DNA of 10,516 nt from Lachnospiraceae bacterium UBA7480 (GTDB taxonomy: Bacteria > Bacillota > Clostridia > Lachnospirales > Lachnospiraceae), in contig DLOQ01000017.1 of NCBI GenBank assembly GCA_002479655.1, positions 1,276 to 11,791 of the forward strand, given 5' to 3'. The position numbers were made by a program, and so were the translations under genes. This document shows positions 1-6,744 of the stretch, piece after piece (the first letter of the stretch is position 1; every line of letters starts with the position of its first letter). The notes below the pieces were generated by a model. The model saw only the letters and a list, made by a program, of their open reading frames with translations, had not been told where the DNA came from and did no database searches.

Positions 1-1583
1 TCCAGCAGCTCTTTCTTTTCCCTTTCCGCGCGGGTCTCCTCATCTACGCTGCGAAATCCCAAAACAATGCCATGATTCACATCCCATTTTCCGGCGCGCA
101 CGATCTTTAACTGAAAATACTGCAGCTTACCGCAGCACGTGGTACGGTAATTGATATGGAAGATGGACTTTTTGGAAAGCTCCTCTTCCAACTGCTGCCG
201 CGAAACAGCCTTCCGCAGCGGCTCCTTGTCCTCCTCATAAACACCCGCTTCTATGTATCTCTCCAGTGCGTCTTCTAAGATCAGATCTCCCGAGAAAATA
301 GGAGCCAATATATCATTTTTACATTCCCCGATCCGAAGCGCCCTTCCCATTCCGGTATTCAGATCAAAGAAACACACAAGATTAAAATCAATACTAAGGG
401 CATGGATAAGCTCTTCCTGCTTGCGCTTATTCTTCTGCCGTTCTTCCTCTTCCTGCAGCTTCTGGGCGGTACGGTCCAGCAAAAATCTCTGGCAATATAA
501 TTCGCCGTTCTCTTCCACAAGCTTAAAACTTCCCAGAACATAAAGGAGTTTCCCATCCGAATGACGGACACGGTACTCCATACTGATGCTGTCACCTATC
601 TTTTTCAGAGATTTGATGGCTTTCTGCATCCTCACCTTATCCTCATCCACCACAGAAGGGGAGACCATATTAAATCCATGCTTTTCCATCTCTTCCTGAG
701 ATTGGAATCCCAAAATATTTAAGGCGGCTTTGTTGATGCTGATGATCCGCTTTCCATCCATGGTGTGGCACATCACACCGCAGTCTGTTGTCATAAAAAG
801 CGTTTCCAGTGTCTGGTTTTTCTTGATCAGTTCCTCCGCATAGGCACGCTCTTTTGTTACATCGATTGCCACTCCCACAGTCCCCATAACGCTGCCGTCC
901 AGATCGTACAGCGGGGATTTATATGTAGCAAGCACTTTTTTCCCTTCACCGGTCTGGATGATCTCATCGGAAACAAAAGTCTTCTTCTGTTTCATGACTT
1001 TATTTTCCGATGCAATACAGGCGGGATCATCCTGCTCCACATCCCAGATATATGCATGTCCGCGCCCCTGCACCTGCTCCTTGGTTTTATTCACTGTCTT
1101 ACAAAAACAATCGTTCACTTTCTCATGGATCCCGTTTTTGTCCTTATACCAGACAAGATTCGGCATACTGTCGATCGTGCGGTCCAGATACTGCGCTGTC
1201 TGCCAGTGATCCTTTTTCATTTTATAGGACTGCTGCCATCTCCGGAAACGGAACCGTATCTCCTCCTCCGTCAGCGGCAATGTCCAGATATCCGTAATTT
1301 CCGACAGGCAGTCTCCCAGCTCCTCAAACTTTCCCTGCTCCGTCAGAAGTATCAATTCTGCCTCCGGCTTCTTCCATGCAGCCAGCTTTTGCACTTCCTT
1401 TACTGCATCCACATCATGCAGATCTGCAAGGATCATATCAGCCTTTTTTGCCAGCTCCTTTTTTGGGCTTTCGCTTTCTATGTATTCATGCGAAAAAGAC
1501 TCCAGCGCGGGCATAGCGCTGACAATATCAAAAAGATGACTTTTCTTACCAATCACATAACAATATACATGACAATGATACAT
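1..1583 (-). CDS. PAS-domain sensor protein, probable (hybrid) histidine kinase, C-terminus beyond window
   Basis: The reading frame is open for 527 codons from ATG 1583 to the left edge, so the output domain is missing. Residues 1-118 resemble a degenerate receiver: hydrophobic strands and an ILADLHD stretch (51-57) near the usual phospho-Asp position, but the Lys-Pro site is replaced by TLPL (101-104). Residues 131-247 form a PAS domain (begins LDRTIDSMPNLVWYKDKNG, ends VGVAIDVTKER). Residues 255-377 form a second PAS (MDGKRIISINKAA; MEYRVRHSDG). A coiled linker (375-392) and a third PAS-like sensory module (393-515) follow. I see no membrane segment or signal peptide, so it is probably cytosolic. 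This layout usually leads to HisKA/HATPase and receiver domains in Lachnospiraceae; a GGDEF output is the alternative. Start choice: GGGGGA lies 5 bases upstream of ATG 1583 and the MYHCHV start is typical. In-frame ATGs at 1589 and 1604 lack a properly spaced ribosome site. The ligand is unknown. Confidence 0.85.
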   Translation of the reverse strand, partial: MYHCHVYCYVIGKKSHLFDIVSAMPALESFSHEYIESESPKKELAKKADMILADLHDVDAVKEVQKLAAWKKPEAELILLTEQGKFEELGDCLSEITDIWTLPLTEEEIRFRFRRWQQSYKMKKDHWQTAQYLDRTIDSMPNLVWYKDKNGIHEKVNDCFCKTVNKTKEQVQGRGHAYIWDVEQDDPACIASENKVMKQKKTFVSDEIIQTGEGKKVLATYKSPLYDLDGSVMGTVGVAIDVTKERAYAEELIKKNQTLETLFMTTDCGVMCHTMDGKRIISINKAALNILGFQSQEEMEKHGFNMVSPSVVDEDKVRMQKAIKSLKKIGDSISMEYRVRHSDGKLLYVLGSFKLVEENGELYCQRFLLDRTAQKLQEEEERQKNKRKQEELIHALSIDFNLVCFFDLNTGMGRALRIGECKNDILAPIFSGDLILEDALERYIEAGVYEEDKEPLRKAVSRQQLEEELSKKSIFHINYRTTCCGKLQYFQLKIVRAGKWDVNHGIVLGFRSVDEETRAEREKKELL

Positions 1584-1670
1584 AGGCATCCCCCAATCAT
1601 ACATTATCAAAAAAGACATTTCTACCCTGCCATAAACTTCATGGTCAGTCAACAAATATAATAATTCTAA

Positions 1671-1697
1671 GAAAGCGCTGATCAAATCACCGCTTCC
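1671..1697. repeat. Imperfect hairpin element, copy A (resembles 7701-7727)
   Basis: This 27-base element lies in the 181-base gap between bsh and the PAS gene. Read on the minus strand it can fold as GAAGCG / CGCTTTC with one bulge, a G·G mismatch, then TGAT-TTG-ATCA. No U-run follows, so it is a poor intrinsic terminator, though it could stabilise the 3' end of the bsh transcript. It matches 21 of 27 bases, without gaps, to the element at 7701-7727 on the same strand; both contain AAATCACCG. A weak minus-strand promoter (TTGATC, 16 bases, TATTAT) overlaps it, so an operator role for the PAS gene is also possible. Confidence 0.45.
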
Positions 1698-1764
1698 TTT
1701 AATAAAATATTTTATCAATTACGTTCTTCTATGTCAACATTTCAGCGCGTCCGCTGCTTTCATT

Positions 1765-2748
1765 CTACTGCTTTTCATTCTGCAGCTTTATGCTCTGTTT
1801 CAACAGCATCGGATATGCGGTCAGCTTTCGTCCGTCCAGATCTTCCCGGTTCATATCCACTGCGCTGATCCTGTTGTTTTCATAAGACGTATAATAATAG
1901 ATCCCCTTGTCCGCATTGCAGCAGGAAGAATAGATCGTGATCTCATATCTTCCGTCCGGCATACGGACACAGCCGCGCTGCTGGTCAACGCTTCCTAAGA
2001 TATGAAAAAACTGACTGATATTAGCATCTTCCGTAGGCTCACAGCAGGAATTCAGCTTTGTAAACGACGCCTTAACAAAACGGGAAGCGGAAGACAGATC
2101 CCCCGGAAGCCCCATTGCGCCCATACCGCGTGAATAAGGTTCCAGCGTTATCTTCTCCGAAAAACGGTTTGCCGGAGAATCCACGGAAAGGCTCATGTAA
2201 TTGGAAAGATTGGTCATATGATACGGAAATTGCGGACTATTGGTCAACACCCCCACGGGATTGTCATAAACCATCAGCCCCTCCTTTACCGACTCGACCG
2301 TGATGCTTTCTTCCCTGCCGGAGATGATCCAGTGCAGCGGAGTCAGAGGAAGCTGATCATTATATGGCAGATTGAGCAGATTAATTACGGAAAGTTTTTC
2401 ACGAACCTGCTCCATGGTGGAGCACTGGCTCAAGATCCACGGAATAAACTCAAACGGCGCAATATTGTCTTTCCCTTCCGTATATGGCTTGAAATCCGCA
2501 TAACCGGGGAAATTCAGTCCCGCCATACCGATCCCCGCCTCATTGACCGCGTCATAATAAAGCGGATAATCATCCTGAATATACGCCATACCAATCATGG
2601 CATAGTGGCTGCTTATTTCTTTCGCGTTCCTAAAGCGAAATGGATAATTCCTCGGCGTGACTGTGATTTCCTCATGATAGGAATACTCCAAATCAAGATT
2701 TCTCCCAAAATAAAAATCCTTGTTATGAAATGCTATGGCAGTACACAT
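1765..2748 (-). CDS. bsh: Choloylglycine hydrolase, probable bile salt hydrolase
   Basis: This is an Ntn-hydrolase that cuts the amide bond of glycine- or taurine-conjugated bile acids in the cytoplasm. The protein is 327 residues, the normal family size, and begins Met-Cys, so Cys2 becomes the N-terminal nucleophile after Met removal. Other expected active-site residues are visible: Arg16 and Asp19 (FGRNLD), Asn79 (AGLNFPG), Asn170 (GVLTNSP) and Arg223 (SSASRF). The KGIYYYTSYENN block (281-292) near the end is strongly shared with clostridial and lactobacillal bile salt hydrolases, as I recall their sequences. The loop at 205-213 reads YSRGMGAMG, carrying an S-R-G motif. The start is well supported: AAGGAG 8 bases before ATG 2748. 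The gene follows azlD by 58 bases with no clear promoter, so it may be read from the upstream operon. Penicillin V acylase is the main alternative, but the overall match favours bile salts. Confidence 0.92.
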   Translation of the reverse strand: MCTAIAFHNKDFYFGRNLDLEYSYHEEITVTPRNYPFRFRNAKEISSHYAMIGMAYIQDDYPLYYDAVNEAGIGMAGLNFPGYADFKPYTEGKDNIAPFEFIPWILSQCSTMEQVREKLSVINLLNLPYNDQLPLTPLHWIISGREESITVESVKEGLMVYDNPVGVLTNSPQFPYHMTNLSNYMSLSVDSPANRFSEKITLEPYSRGMGAMGLPGDLSSASRFVKASFTKLNSCCEPTEDANISQFFHILGSVDQQRGCVRMPDGRYEITIYSSCCNADKGIYYYTSYENNRISAVDMNREDLDGRKLTAYPMLLKQSIKLQNEKQ

Positions 2749-2806
2749 TGTCTATTCTCCTTTTCTATTGTAATTATCATGCCCACCTTTATGTAGATTA
2801 CACCAA

Positions 2807-3136
2807 TCAGAACACCATCTGCACAAGCAGCATATAACATACCGTTCCGCCGGCGATCGATAAAAGCATCTGCCGCTTCCAGCTATGAAGCGCGATCACT
2901 ACGGCAATGGCGATCAATTCCGGCAGACCGTGGTTTCCCGTCAGGAAACTGACATCCTTTAGGCAATATACCACCAGCATGCCAAAAACCGCAGCAGGCA
3001 GCACCTTACCAAGATATTTAATATAATCCGGCGTCGGCTTACCAGCCGGAAATACCAAAAAGGGCAGGAACCGTGTCAGCATAGTTCCGAATACAATTAC
3101 GGCAATCGTGATCATCTGCTCCGTCAACGTCATCAT
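2807..3136 (-). CDS. azlD: AzlD-type small subunit of branched-chain amino acid exporter
   Basis: A 109-residue, very hydrophobic protein with about four membrane segments (roughly 8-28, 42-60, 72-88, 92-108). The [10 protein letters not shown] motif (21-30) and [16 protein letters not shown] (42-57) are hallmarks of the AzlD family. AzlD works with AzlC in the membrane to export branched-chain amino acids and, in Bacillus subtilis, leucine analogues. Its ATG at 3136 overlaps the TGA of azlC (ATGA), showing translational coupling. An AGGAGG lies 12 bases upstream inside azlC, a somewhat long spacing. The second Met codon (3133) is a possible start. The frame stays open upstream to 3247, but that part lies inside azlC, reads as non-membrane sequence and is not credible. 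Confidence 0.9.
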   Translation of the reverse strand: MMTLTEQMITIAVIVFGTMLTRFLPFLVFPAGKPTPDYIKYLGKVLPAAVFGMLVVYCLKDVSFLTGNHGLPELIAIAVVIALHSWKRQMLLSIAGGTVCYMLLVQMVF

Positions 3137-3840
3137 GCTTCCGTTGCCCCTCCTTTCTCCAGCCGACCTCTTGCAAAGGTCAGCGCAAGAAGGATCGCCG
3201 CCATGGATGGGATGATAAAACGCTCCGGTCCGAATATCCACAGACAAACCGCTGAAAGCAGAAGCCCTCCGACCGCCCCTATATGCTGCCTGTCCTTAAA
3301 CCACTGTTCCATAAAGATCACAACGAACATAGCCGTCATGACAAATTCCAATCCCTCCGTATTAAACCTAACCAGCGACCCAAACAATCCGCCCAGAGTC
3401 GCCCCAAAAAACCAGTAAAAATGATTCAGCAGGGTAACAAAAAACATAAACCAGCCTTTATCAACATCCGGCGGAATCTTCGCTGTATAGTTAATGGAAA
3501 AACTTTCGTCGCACATCCCGAAGATCAGGTATATTTTTTTCAGACCCGTCCCCCTGTATTTTTCCAACATGGAAATCCCATAAAACAGATGCCTTGCATT
3601 GATCATCAGCGTCATCGCCAAAGCTTGAAGCGGGTTAAATGCGCCCAGCAGAAAACTGACCGCCACAAATTCCACAGAACCGGCAAAGATGGTAAGACTC
3701 ATCAGACATGGATACCAGAAGCTAAAGCCGGAAACATTCATATAGATCCCATAAGTCAGACCTAAAAACCAGAAGCTTGCAAAGATCGGCACCGTATAAG
3801 GAAACGCAGCCTTTAACGCGCCGGCATATTTCTTTTTCAT
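3133..3840 (-). CDS. azlC: AzlC-type large subunit of branched-chain amino acid exporter
   Basis: A 235-residue integral membrane protein, the usual AzlC length. Family signatures are visible: [11 protein letters not shown] (51-61), [11 protein letters not shown] (80-90), the DESFSI motif (111-116), and paired hydrophobic spans near 168-178 and 189-203. With AzlD it forms an exporter for leucine, isoleucine, valine and related compounds. A GGGAAGGGAG stretch lies 14 bases before ATG 3840; the spacing is long, but no closer in-frame start fits the N-terminus ([17 protein letters not shown]). The gene starts 33 bases after the receiver gene with no visible promoter or terminator, so co-transcription with the signalling genes is likely. 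No Lrp/AsnC regulator gene is nearby, unlike the classic B. subtilis azl operon. The true substrate is not shown by sequence. Confidence 0.92.
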   Translation of the reverse strand: MKKKYAGALKAAFPYTVPIFASFWFLGLTYGIYMNVSGFSFWYPCLMSLTIFAGSVEFVAVSFLLGAFNPLQALAMTLMINARHLFYGISMLEKYRGTGLKKIYLIFGMCDESFSINYTAKIPPDVDKGWFMFFVTLLNHFYWFFGATLGGLFGSLVRFNTEGLEFVMTAMFVVIFMEQWFKDRQHIGAVGGLLLSAVCLWIFGPERFIIPSMAAILLALTFARGRLEKGGATEA

Positions 3841-3873
3841 CCGTATCCGACAAGCTCCCTTCCCATTAAATCT

Positions 3874-4257
3874 CTAATTGTTACTTTCTTTTTCCAACGC
3901 GCGTTTTATCCTGTTGCAAAGCACATCCGCCTCGACCGGCTTTAACACATAATCATATACTCCCAATTTCTGGCTTTCAACAATGCTTTCCCTATCATTT
4001 TTGGATGTCAGCATAATAACGGGAATACCCATCCCATTCTCCAGGGTACGGATCTCCTTTAATGTTTCGATACCGTCCATCTCCGCCATACGGATATCCA
4101 AAAGAATAAGATCCGGCTTCTCACCCTTTAAGTACCGGATCGCCCTTGAACCGGAATTGACTGCTACAACATCATATAGATCCTTTAATTTCTGCTCTGT
4201 ATATGCCAGATTGATAGCGCTGTCATCCACTAATAAAATACGCGGTTTAAATCCCAT
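3874..4257 (-). CDS. Stand-alone receiver-domain response regulator
   Basis: The protein is 127 residues and consists of one receiver domain with no output domain. The phosphorylation site is complete: Asp11-Asp12 (LLVDDS), Asp54 (LLDIRM), Thr84 (MLTS) and Lys106 (VLKP). Such CheY-like proteins pass a phosphoryl signal by binding a partner or act in a phosphorelay. Here the partner may be the HD-GYP regulator encoded just upstream or one of the soluble kinases at the window edges, but neither is proven. The start at ATG 4257 is supported by GGAG 6 bases upstream, within a GGGAGGCGGAG stretch. The gene sits 48 bases after the HD-GYP gene and 33 before azlC, consistent with one operon. Flagellar CheY is an alternative family, but no chemotaxis genes are near. 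Confidence 0.9.
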   Translation of the reverse strand: MGFKPRILLVDDSAINLAYTEQKLKDLYDVVAVNSGSRAIRYLKGEKPDLILLDIRMAEMDGIETLKEIRTLENGMGIPVIMLTSKNDRESIVESQKLGVYDYVLKPVEADVLCNRIKRALEKESNN

Positions 4258-4305
4258 ATTTCACTCCGCCTCCCATTATTATATGCCAAAATCCTTTTCC
4301 GCCGC

Positions 4306-5406
4306 TTACTCATCATCACTATATAAAATCGACAGACTTTCAAAATCTGACCGCACTTCGGTAAACGCTTCCAGCAATTTAGGCGAATACACACCGGTCT
4401 GTCCGCTCATGATCATCTGATATGCCCGATCCGGTTCATAAGCATCTTTATAAACACGCTTGGAAGTAAGCGCGTCATATACATCCGCCAGAGAAACGAT
4501 CTGCGCCGCTATACTGATCTCATCACCCTTCAAGCCGTCAGGATAACCGTTTCCGTCATATTTTTCATGATGATGTCTGGCAATATCGCATGCATAATCA
4601 AAAATTTCTTTATCATTCAGCGGAATGGACTCTGCAATGATCTCCGCGCCCTTAGAAGTATGCGATTTAATCAATTCAAATTCATCTTTCGTCAGCCTGC
4701 CGGATTTTAAGATGATACTATCCGGAAGCACGATCTTCCCAATATCATGGAGCGAGGAAGCCCAGCTGATCTGATCCAGTTTTTCAGGGGTAAGTTCATA
4801 TTCCGGATAACGGTTCATAACGCATTTTCCAAGGCACTGAACAAACGCGCGTATCCTTTTGATATGCTGTCTGGATTCCATATTTCTAAATTCCGCTAAA
4901 TTGCTGAGGGAATCGATCAAAGTCTCATTCAGCTGGTTCAGCTTCTCCGCCTGCCGCTTTAACATTTCATTCTGTTTCTGGATATCATCATTCTGTTTTT
5001 TCACAACAAGCTCCAGCTGCATTTTATACTGAAACCAGTCGACCGCATTGCGCACTACCTGCTTTATGACCTCAGCCTGATACGGTTTTTTGATATAACT
5101 TACGATCCCGTATTCATAACCTCTTCTCTCATATTCCACGGAATCCTCGCCTGTGATCATGATAAACGGAATCTTATTGATAACATTTTTTTCTTTCAGG
5201 CGTTCCAGCACCTCAAACCCATCCATTACGGGCATCATATTATCAATCAAAACAACGGAAATGGAATCAAAATTGCTTTTTAATAGATCGATCCCGTCTT
5301 TACCGTTCTTCGCCTCTAATATATTATATTCCCCGCGAAATAATTCACACAAAATCCCGCGTTCGATTTCATTATCATCAAAAATCAAAATTGTATCACG
5401 CATCAT
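4306..5406 (-). CDS. Response regulator with HD-GYP domain, probable c-di-GMP phosphodiesterase
   Basis: The protein is 366 residues. Residues 3-120 form a receiver with Asp10/Asp11, phospho-acceptor Asp55 (VLIDNMMPVMDG), Thr85 and Lys107 (IKKP). A charged, Gln/Glu/Lys-rich helix at 128-165 is likely a coiled-coil linker. The HD-GYP domain spans about 165-350: His181, His220-Asp221 (HDIGK), the His278-280 cluster, GNGYP (285-289, holding the GYP triad) and Asp308/Asp311 (ADVYDAL). This is the family that hydrolyses cyclic-di-GMP using a metal centre; phosphorylation of the receiver probably controls activity. The metal ligands appear complete, so it is likely catalytic. The start at ATG 5406 is preceded by a GAAGGA stretch about 11 bases away; a second ATG follows at once. 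It is the first gene of the leftward cluster, behind an extended -10 promoter. No kinase gene is adjacent, so its partner is unknown. Confidence 0.93.
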   Translation of the reverse strand: MMRDTILIFDDNEIERGILCELFRGEYNILEAKNGKDGIDLLKSNFDSISVVLIDNMMPVMDGFEVLERLKEKNVINKIPFIMITGEDSVEYERRGYEYGIVSYIKKPYQAEVIKQVVRNAVDWFQYKMQLELVVKKQNDDIQKQNEMLKRQAEKLNQLNETLIDSLSNLAEFRNMESRQHIKRIRAFVQCLGKCVMNRYPEYELTPEKLDQISWASSLHDIGKIVLPDSIILKSGRLTKDEFELIKSHTSKGAEIIAESIPLNDKEIFDYACDIARHHHEKYDGNGYPDGLKGDEISIAAQIVSLADVYDALTSKRVYKDAYEPDRAYQMIMSGQTGVYSPKLLEAFTEVRSDFESLSILYSDDE

Positions 5407-5455
5407 ACGTTTTCCATTCCTTCTTTAAATTTAAAAAGCGCTATTGAATATACTT

Positions 5456-5484
5456 ATTATATCAATCACACTGTCAAAAGTCTA
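5456..5484 (-). promoter_or_regulatory. Promoter for the leftward HD-GYP operon
   Basis: On the minus strand, TAGACT (5484-5479), 17 bases, then TATAAT (5461-5456) preceded by TG one base away, an extended -10. The predicted transcription start is near 5449, giving a leader of about 43 bases. A TTGACA at 5477-5472 is also present but sits 19 bases from the weaker TATATT. Confidence 0.6.
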
Positions 5485-5505
5485 CTGTCTCATCGGCAAA
5501 ATTTA

Positions 5506-5534
5506 TTGCAATTTAAATTGCCCTATGTTATAAT
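5506..5534 (+). promoter_or_regulatory. Promoter of the L,D-transpeptidase gene with internal palindrome
   Basis: TTGCAA (5506-5511), 17 bases, then TATAAT (5529-5534) with an upstream TG giving an extended -10. The perfect palindrome GCAATTTAAATTGC (5508-5521) overlaps the -35 box and fills half the spacer, so it is a candidate operator. The predicted start is near 5541. Confidence 0.75.
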
Positions 5535-5552
5535 CTCAACATTACAAAAAAT

Positions 5553-5565
5553 CCGCTAAAAGCGG
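5553..5565 (+). promoter_or_regulatory. Small leader hairpin before the L,D-transpeptidase ribosome site
   Basis: CCGCT-AAA-AGCGG forms a 5-bp stem with a 3-base loop in the short leader. It ends 3 bases before the GGGAG ribosome site (5569-5573). It could tune mRNA stability or translation; it may also be chance. Confidence 0.35.
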
Positions 5566-5579
5566 CATGGGAGATCGTT

Positions 5580-6389
5580 ATGAAAAAATCACTGCTTTTA
5601 ACAGCAAGCATATTCTGCATGGTTATCCTGTTGTTTTTTAATGCCACCGGTGTAGAAGCGGCGGAGGCGCCGGCATCAGGAGACGAAAATACCAATATTG
5701 ATACAAGACCGGATTATGTCATCTATGTAAACAGAGCTTTAAACTGTATTACTGTTGTACAAAAGGAAGCCGATGGCACTGAAACCCCGATCAAGGCAAT
5801 GGTATGTTCCTGCGGTCGTCAGGGACACGGGACACCGGAAGGCACTTTCCAAACCTCTAATTATTATGAATGGTGTCTGATGGTAGATAACACTTATGGA
5901 AGATACGCAGTACGGTTTAATCGAAAGATCCTGTTTCATTCAGTCCCCTACATAGCATCTTCACCGGATACGCTGGAATGGGATCAATACAATCTGCTGG
6001 GGCAAAATGCGTCCTTAGGCTGCGTGAGATTGTCCGTAGAGGACGCGAAATGGATATACGATAACTGCAAGCCGGGCACAACGGTGGTCGTATACTCCGA
6101 CAGCGAAGTACCCGGACCACTTGGAAAACCGACCGCCATCAGCATACCGGAAGATTCTCCATACAGAGGATGGGATCCGACAGATATAGATATCAATAAT
6201 CCATGGCTATCGGTTCGGAATGAGGATATTCCTAATTCAAATATTAGTAATATCAATGAATTTAATTATATAGATTACGCCGACAGATATCCAGATGTAA
6301 TGGCTGCTTTTGGATATGATAAAAATGCATTATATCAACATTACATAACATTTGGCGTAAGCGAAGGAAGAATTGCCAATTCCTATTAG
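5580..6389 (+). CDS. Secreted L,D-transpeptidase (YkuD family) with C-terminal repeat
   Basis: The protein is 269 residues. A signal peptide (Lys-Lys, hydrophobic 5-20, VEA before a likely cut after Ala27) sends it across the membrane. The YkuD catalytic domain spans about 44-174. The conserved core is present: His120 (LFHSVPY) and Ser145-Leu-Gly-Cys148-Val-Arg150 (ASLGCVRL), with Cys148 as nucleophile. Such enzymes make 3-3 cross-links in peptidoglycan or attach proteins to it. A linker leads to residues 228-266, whose pattern FNYIDYADRYPDVMAAFGYD followed by LYQHYITFGVSEGR matches a short repeat I recall in extracellular Lachnospiraceae proteins, often in tandem; its role is unknown and here there is one copy. 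GGGAG lies 6 bases before ATG 5580. The gene stands alone, with its own promoter and terminator. The physiological substrate is not shown. Confidence 0.9.
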   Translation: MKKSLLLTASIFCMVILLFFNATGVEAAEAPASGDENTNIDTRPDYVIYVNRALNCITVVQKEADGTETPIKAMVCSCGRQGHGTPEGTFQTSNYYEWCLMVDNTYGRYAVRFNRKILFHSVPYIASSPDTLEWDQYNLLGQNASLGCVRLSVEDAKWIYDNCKPGTTVVVYSDSEVPGPLGKPTAISIPEDSPYRGWDPTDIDINNPWLSVRNEDIPNSNISNINEFNYIDYADRYPDVMAAFGYDKNALYQHYITFGVSEGRIANSY

Positions 6390-6405
6390 GGAAACTACTA
6401 CAAAC

Positions 6406-6436
6406 AAAAACGCAGATCGTATGGTCTGCGTTTTTT
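6406..6436 (+). terminator. Intrinsic terminator of the L,D-transpeptidase gene
   Basis: A stem CGCAGATC / GGTCTGCG (one T·G pair) closes on a GTAT loop (6419-6422). It is flanked by AAAAA on the left and followed by TTTTTT (6431-6436). It starts 16 bases after the stop codon. The A-run could also let it work in reverse. Confidence 0.92.
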
Positions 6437-6453
6437 AATTAAATTCTAATTTC

Positions 6454-6483
6454 TTGACTAAGATATATATCTTGGTATATACT
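6454..6483 (+). promoter_or_regulatory. vapBC promoter with palindromic operator
   Basis: TTGACT (6454-6459) and TATACT (6478-6483) are 18 bases apart; TATATA at 6476 gives 16. The spacer holds the perfect 14-base palindrome AAGATATATATCTT (6460-6473) and then GTATATAC (6475-6482) over the -10. VapB-VapC complexes typically repress their own promoter through such sites, so these are the likely operators. Confidence 0.75.
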
Positions 6484-6513
6484 ATTATCAAAAGAAAGGA
6501 GCCGGTTATTAGT

Positions 6514-6744
6514 ATGATGACAGCAAAAGTTTTTGAAAATGGCAGAAGTCAGGCGGTCAGGCTGCCTAAAGAATATAGGTTCAATACGGATGAAGTCGCC
6601 GTAAATAAAATCGGCGATATTGTTATGCTTATGCCAAAAACAGATAAATGGAATTCATTTATGCAGGCTATTGATATGTTTTCTGAGGATTTTATGGATG
6701 GTGGCAGAACTGATGAAGCAAAGCAGGAGCGTGAAGATCTATGA
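6514..6744 (+). CDS. vapB: VapB-type antitoxin with AbrB/SpoVT DNA-binding fold
   Basis: The protein is 76 residues from ATG 6514. The N-terminal half, MMTAKVFENGRSQAVRLPKEYRF, is the swapped-hairpin AbrB/MazE-type fold used by VapB antitoxins; the GRSQAVRLPK core is very typical. The acidic C-terminal tail (from about 47, rich in Asp/Glu) should wrap and block the toxin. AAGGAG lies 12 bases upstream, a long spacing, so the next ATG (6517) or a non-standard start nearer the site cannot be excluded. The open frame reaches back to an ATG at 6454, but that lies on the -35 box and would put the promoter inside the gene, so it is rejected. The stop overlaps vapC (ATGA), coupling their translation. 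Family knowledge predicts that the antitoxin neutralises VapC and, with it, represses the operon. Confidence 0.88.
   Translation: MMTAKVFENGRSQAVRLPKEYRFNTDEVAVNKIGDIVMLMPKTDKWNSFMQAIDMFSEDFMDGGRTDEAKQEREDL

Noticed and set aside
765..1661. 298-codon open frame on the plus strand
   Set aside because: It lies antisense to the PAS-domain gene, whose frame shows coherent PAS domains and a good ribosome site. The translated plus-strand frame is His/Cys/Leu-rich with no domain pattern.
3137..3247. Upstream start that would lengthen AzlD by 37 residues
   Set aside because: The extension lies inside azlC and reads as non-membrane sequence, and the ATGA overlap start is the usual azlCD arrangement.
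5404..5418. Tiny upstream frame (ATG GAA AAC GTA TGA) overlapping the HD-GYP start on the minus strand
   Set aside because: The ribosome site touches its ATG, leaving no spacing, and five codons are easily chance.
5424..5435. Palindrome TTTAAATTTAAA in the HD-GYP leader
   Set aside because: Low-complexity A/T sequence; not strong enough to call an operator.
6454..6513. Upstream start that would lengthen VapB by 20 residues
   Set aside because: The ATG lies at the -35 box, the ribosome site would be internal, and the extra residues do not match the family.
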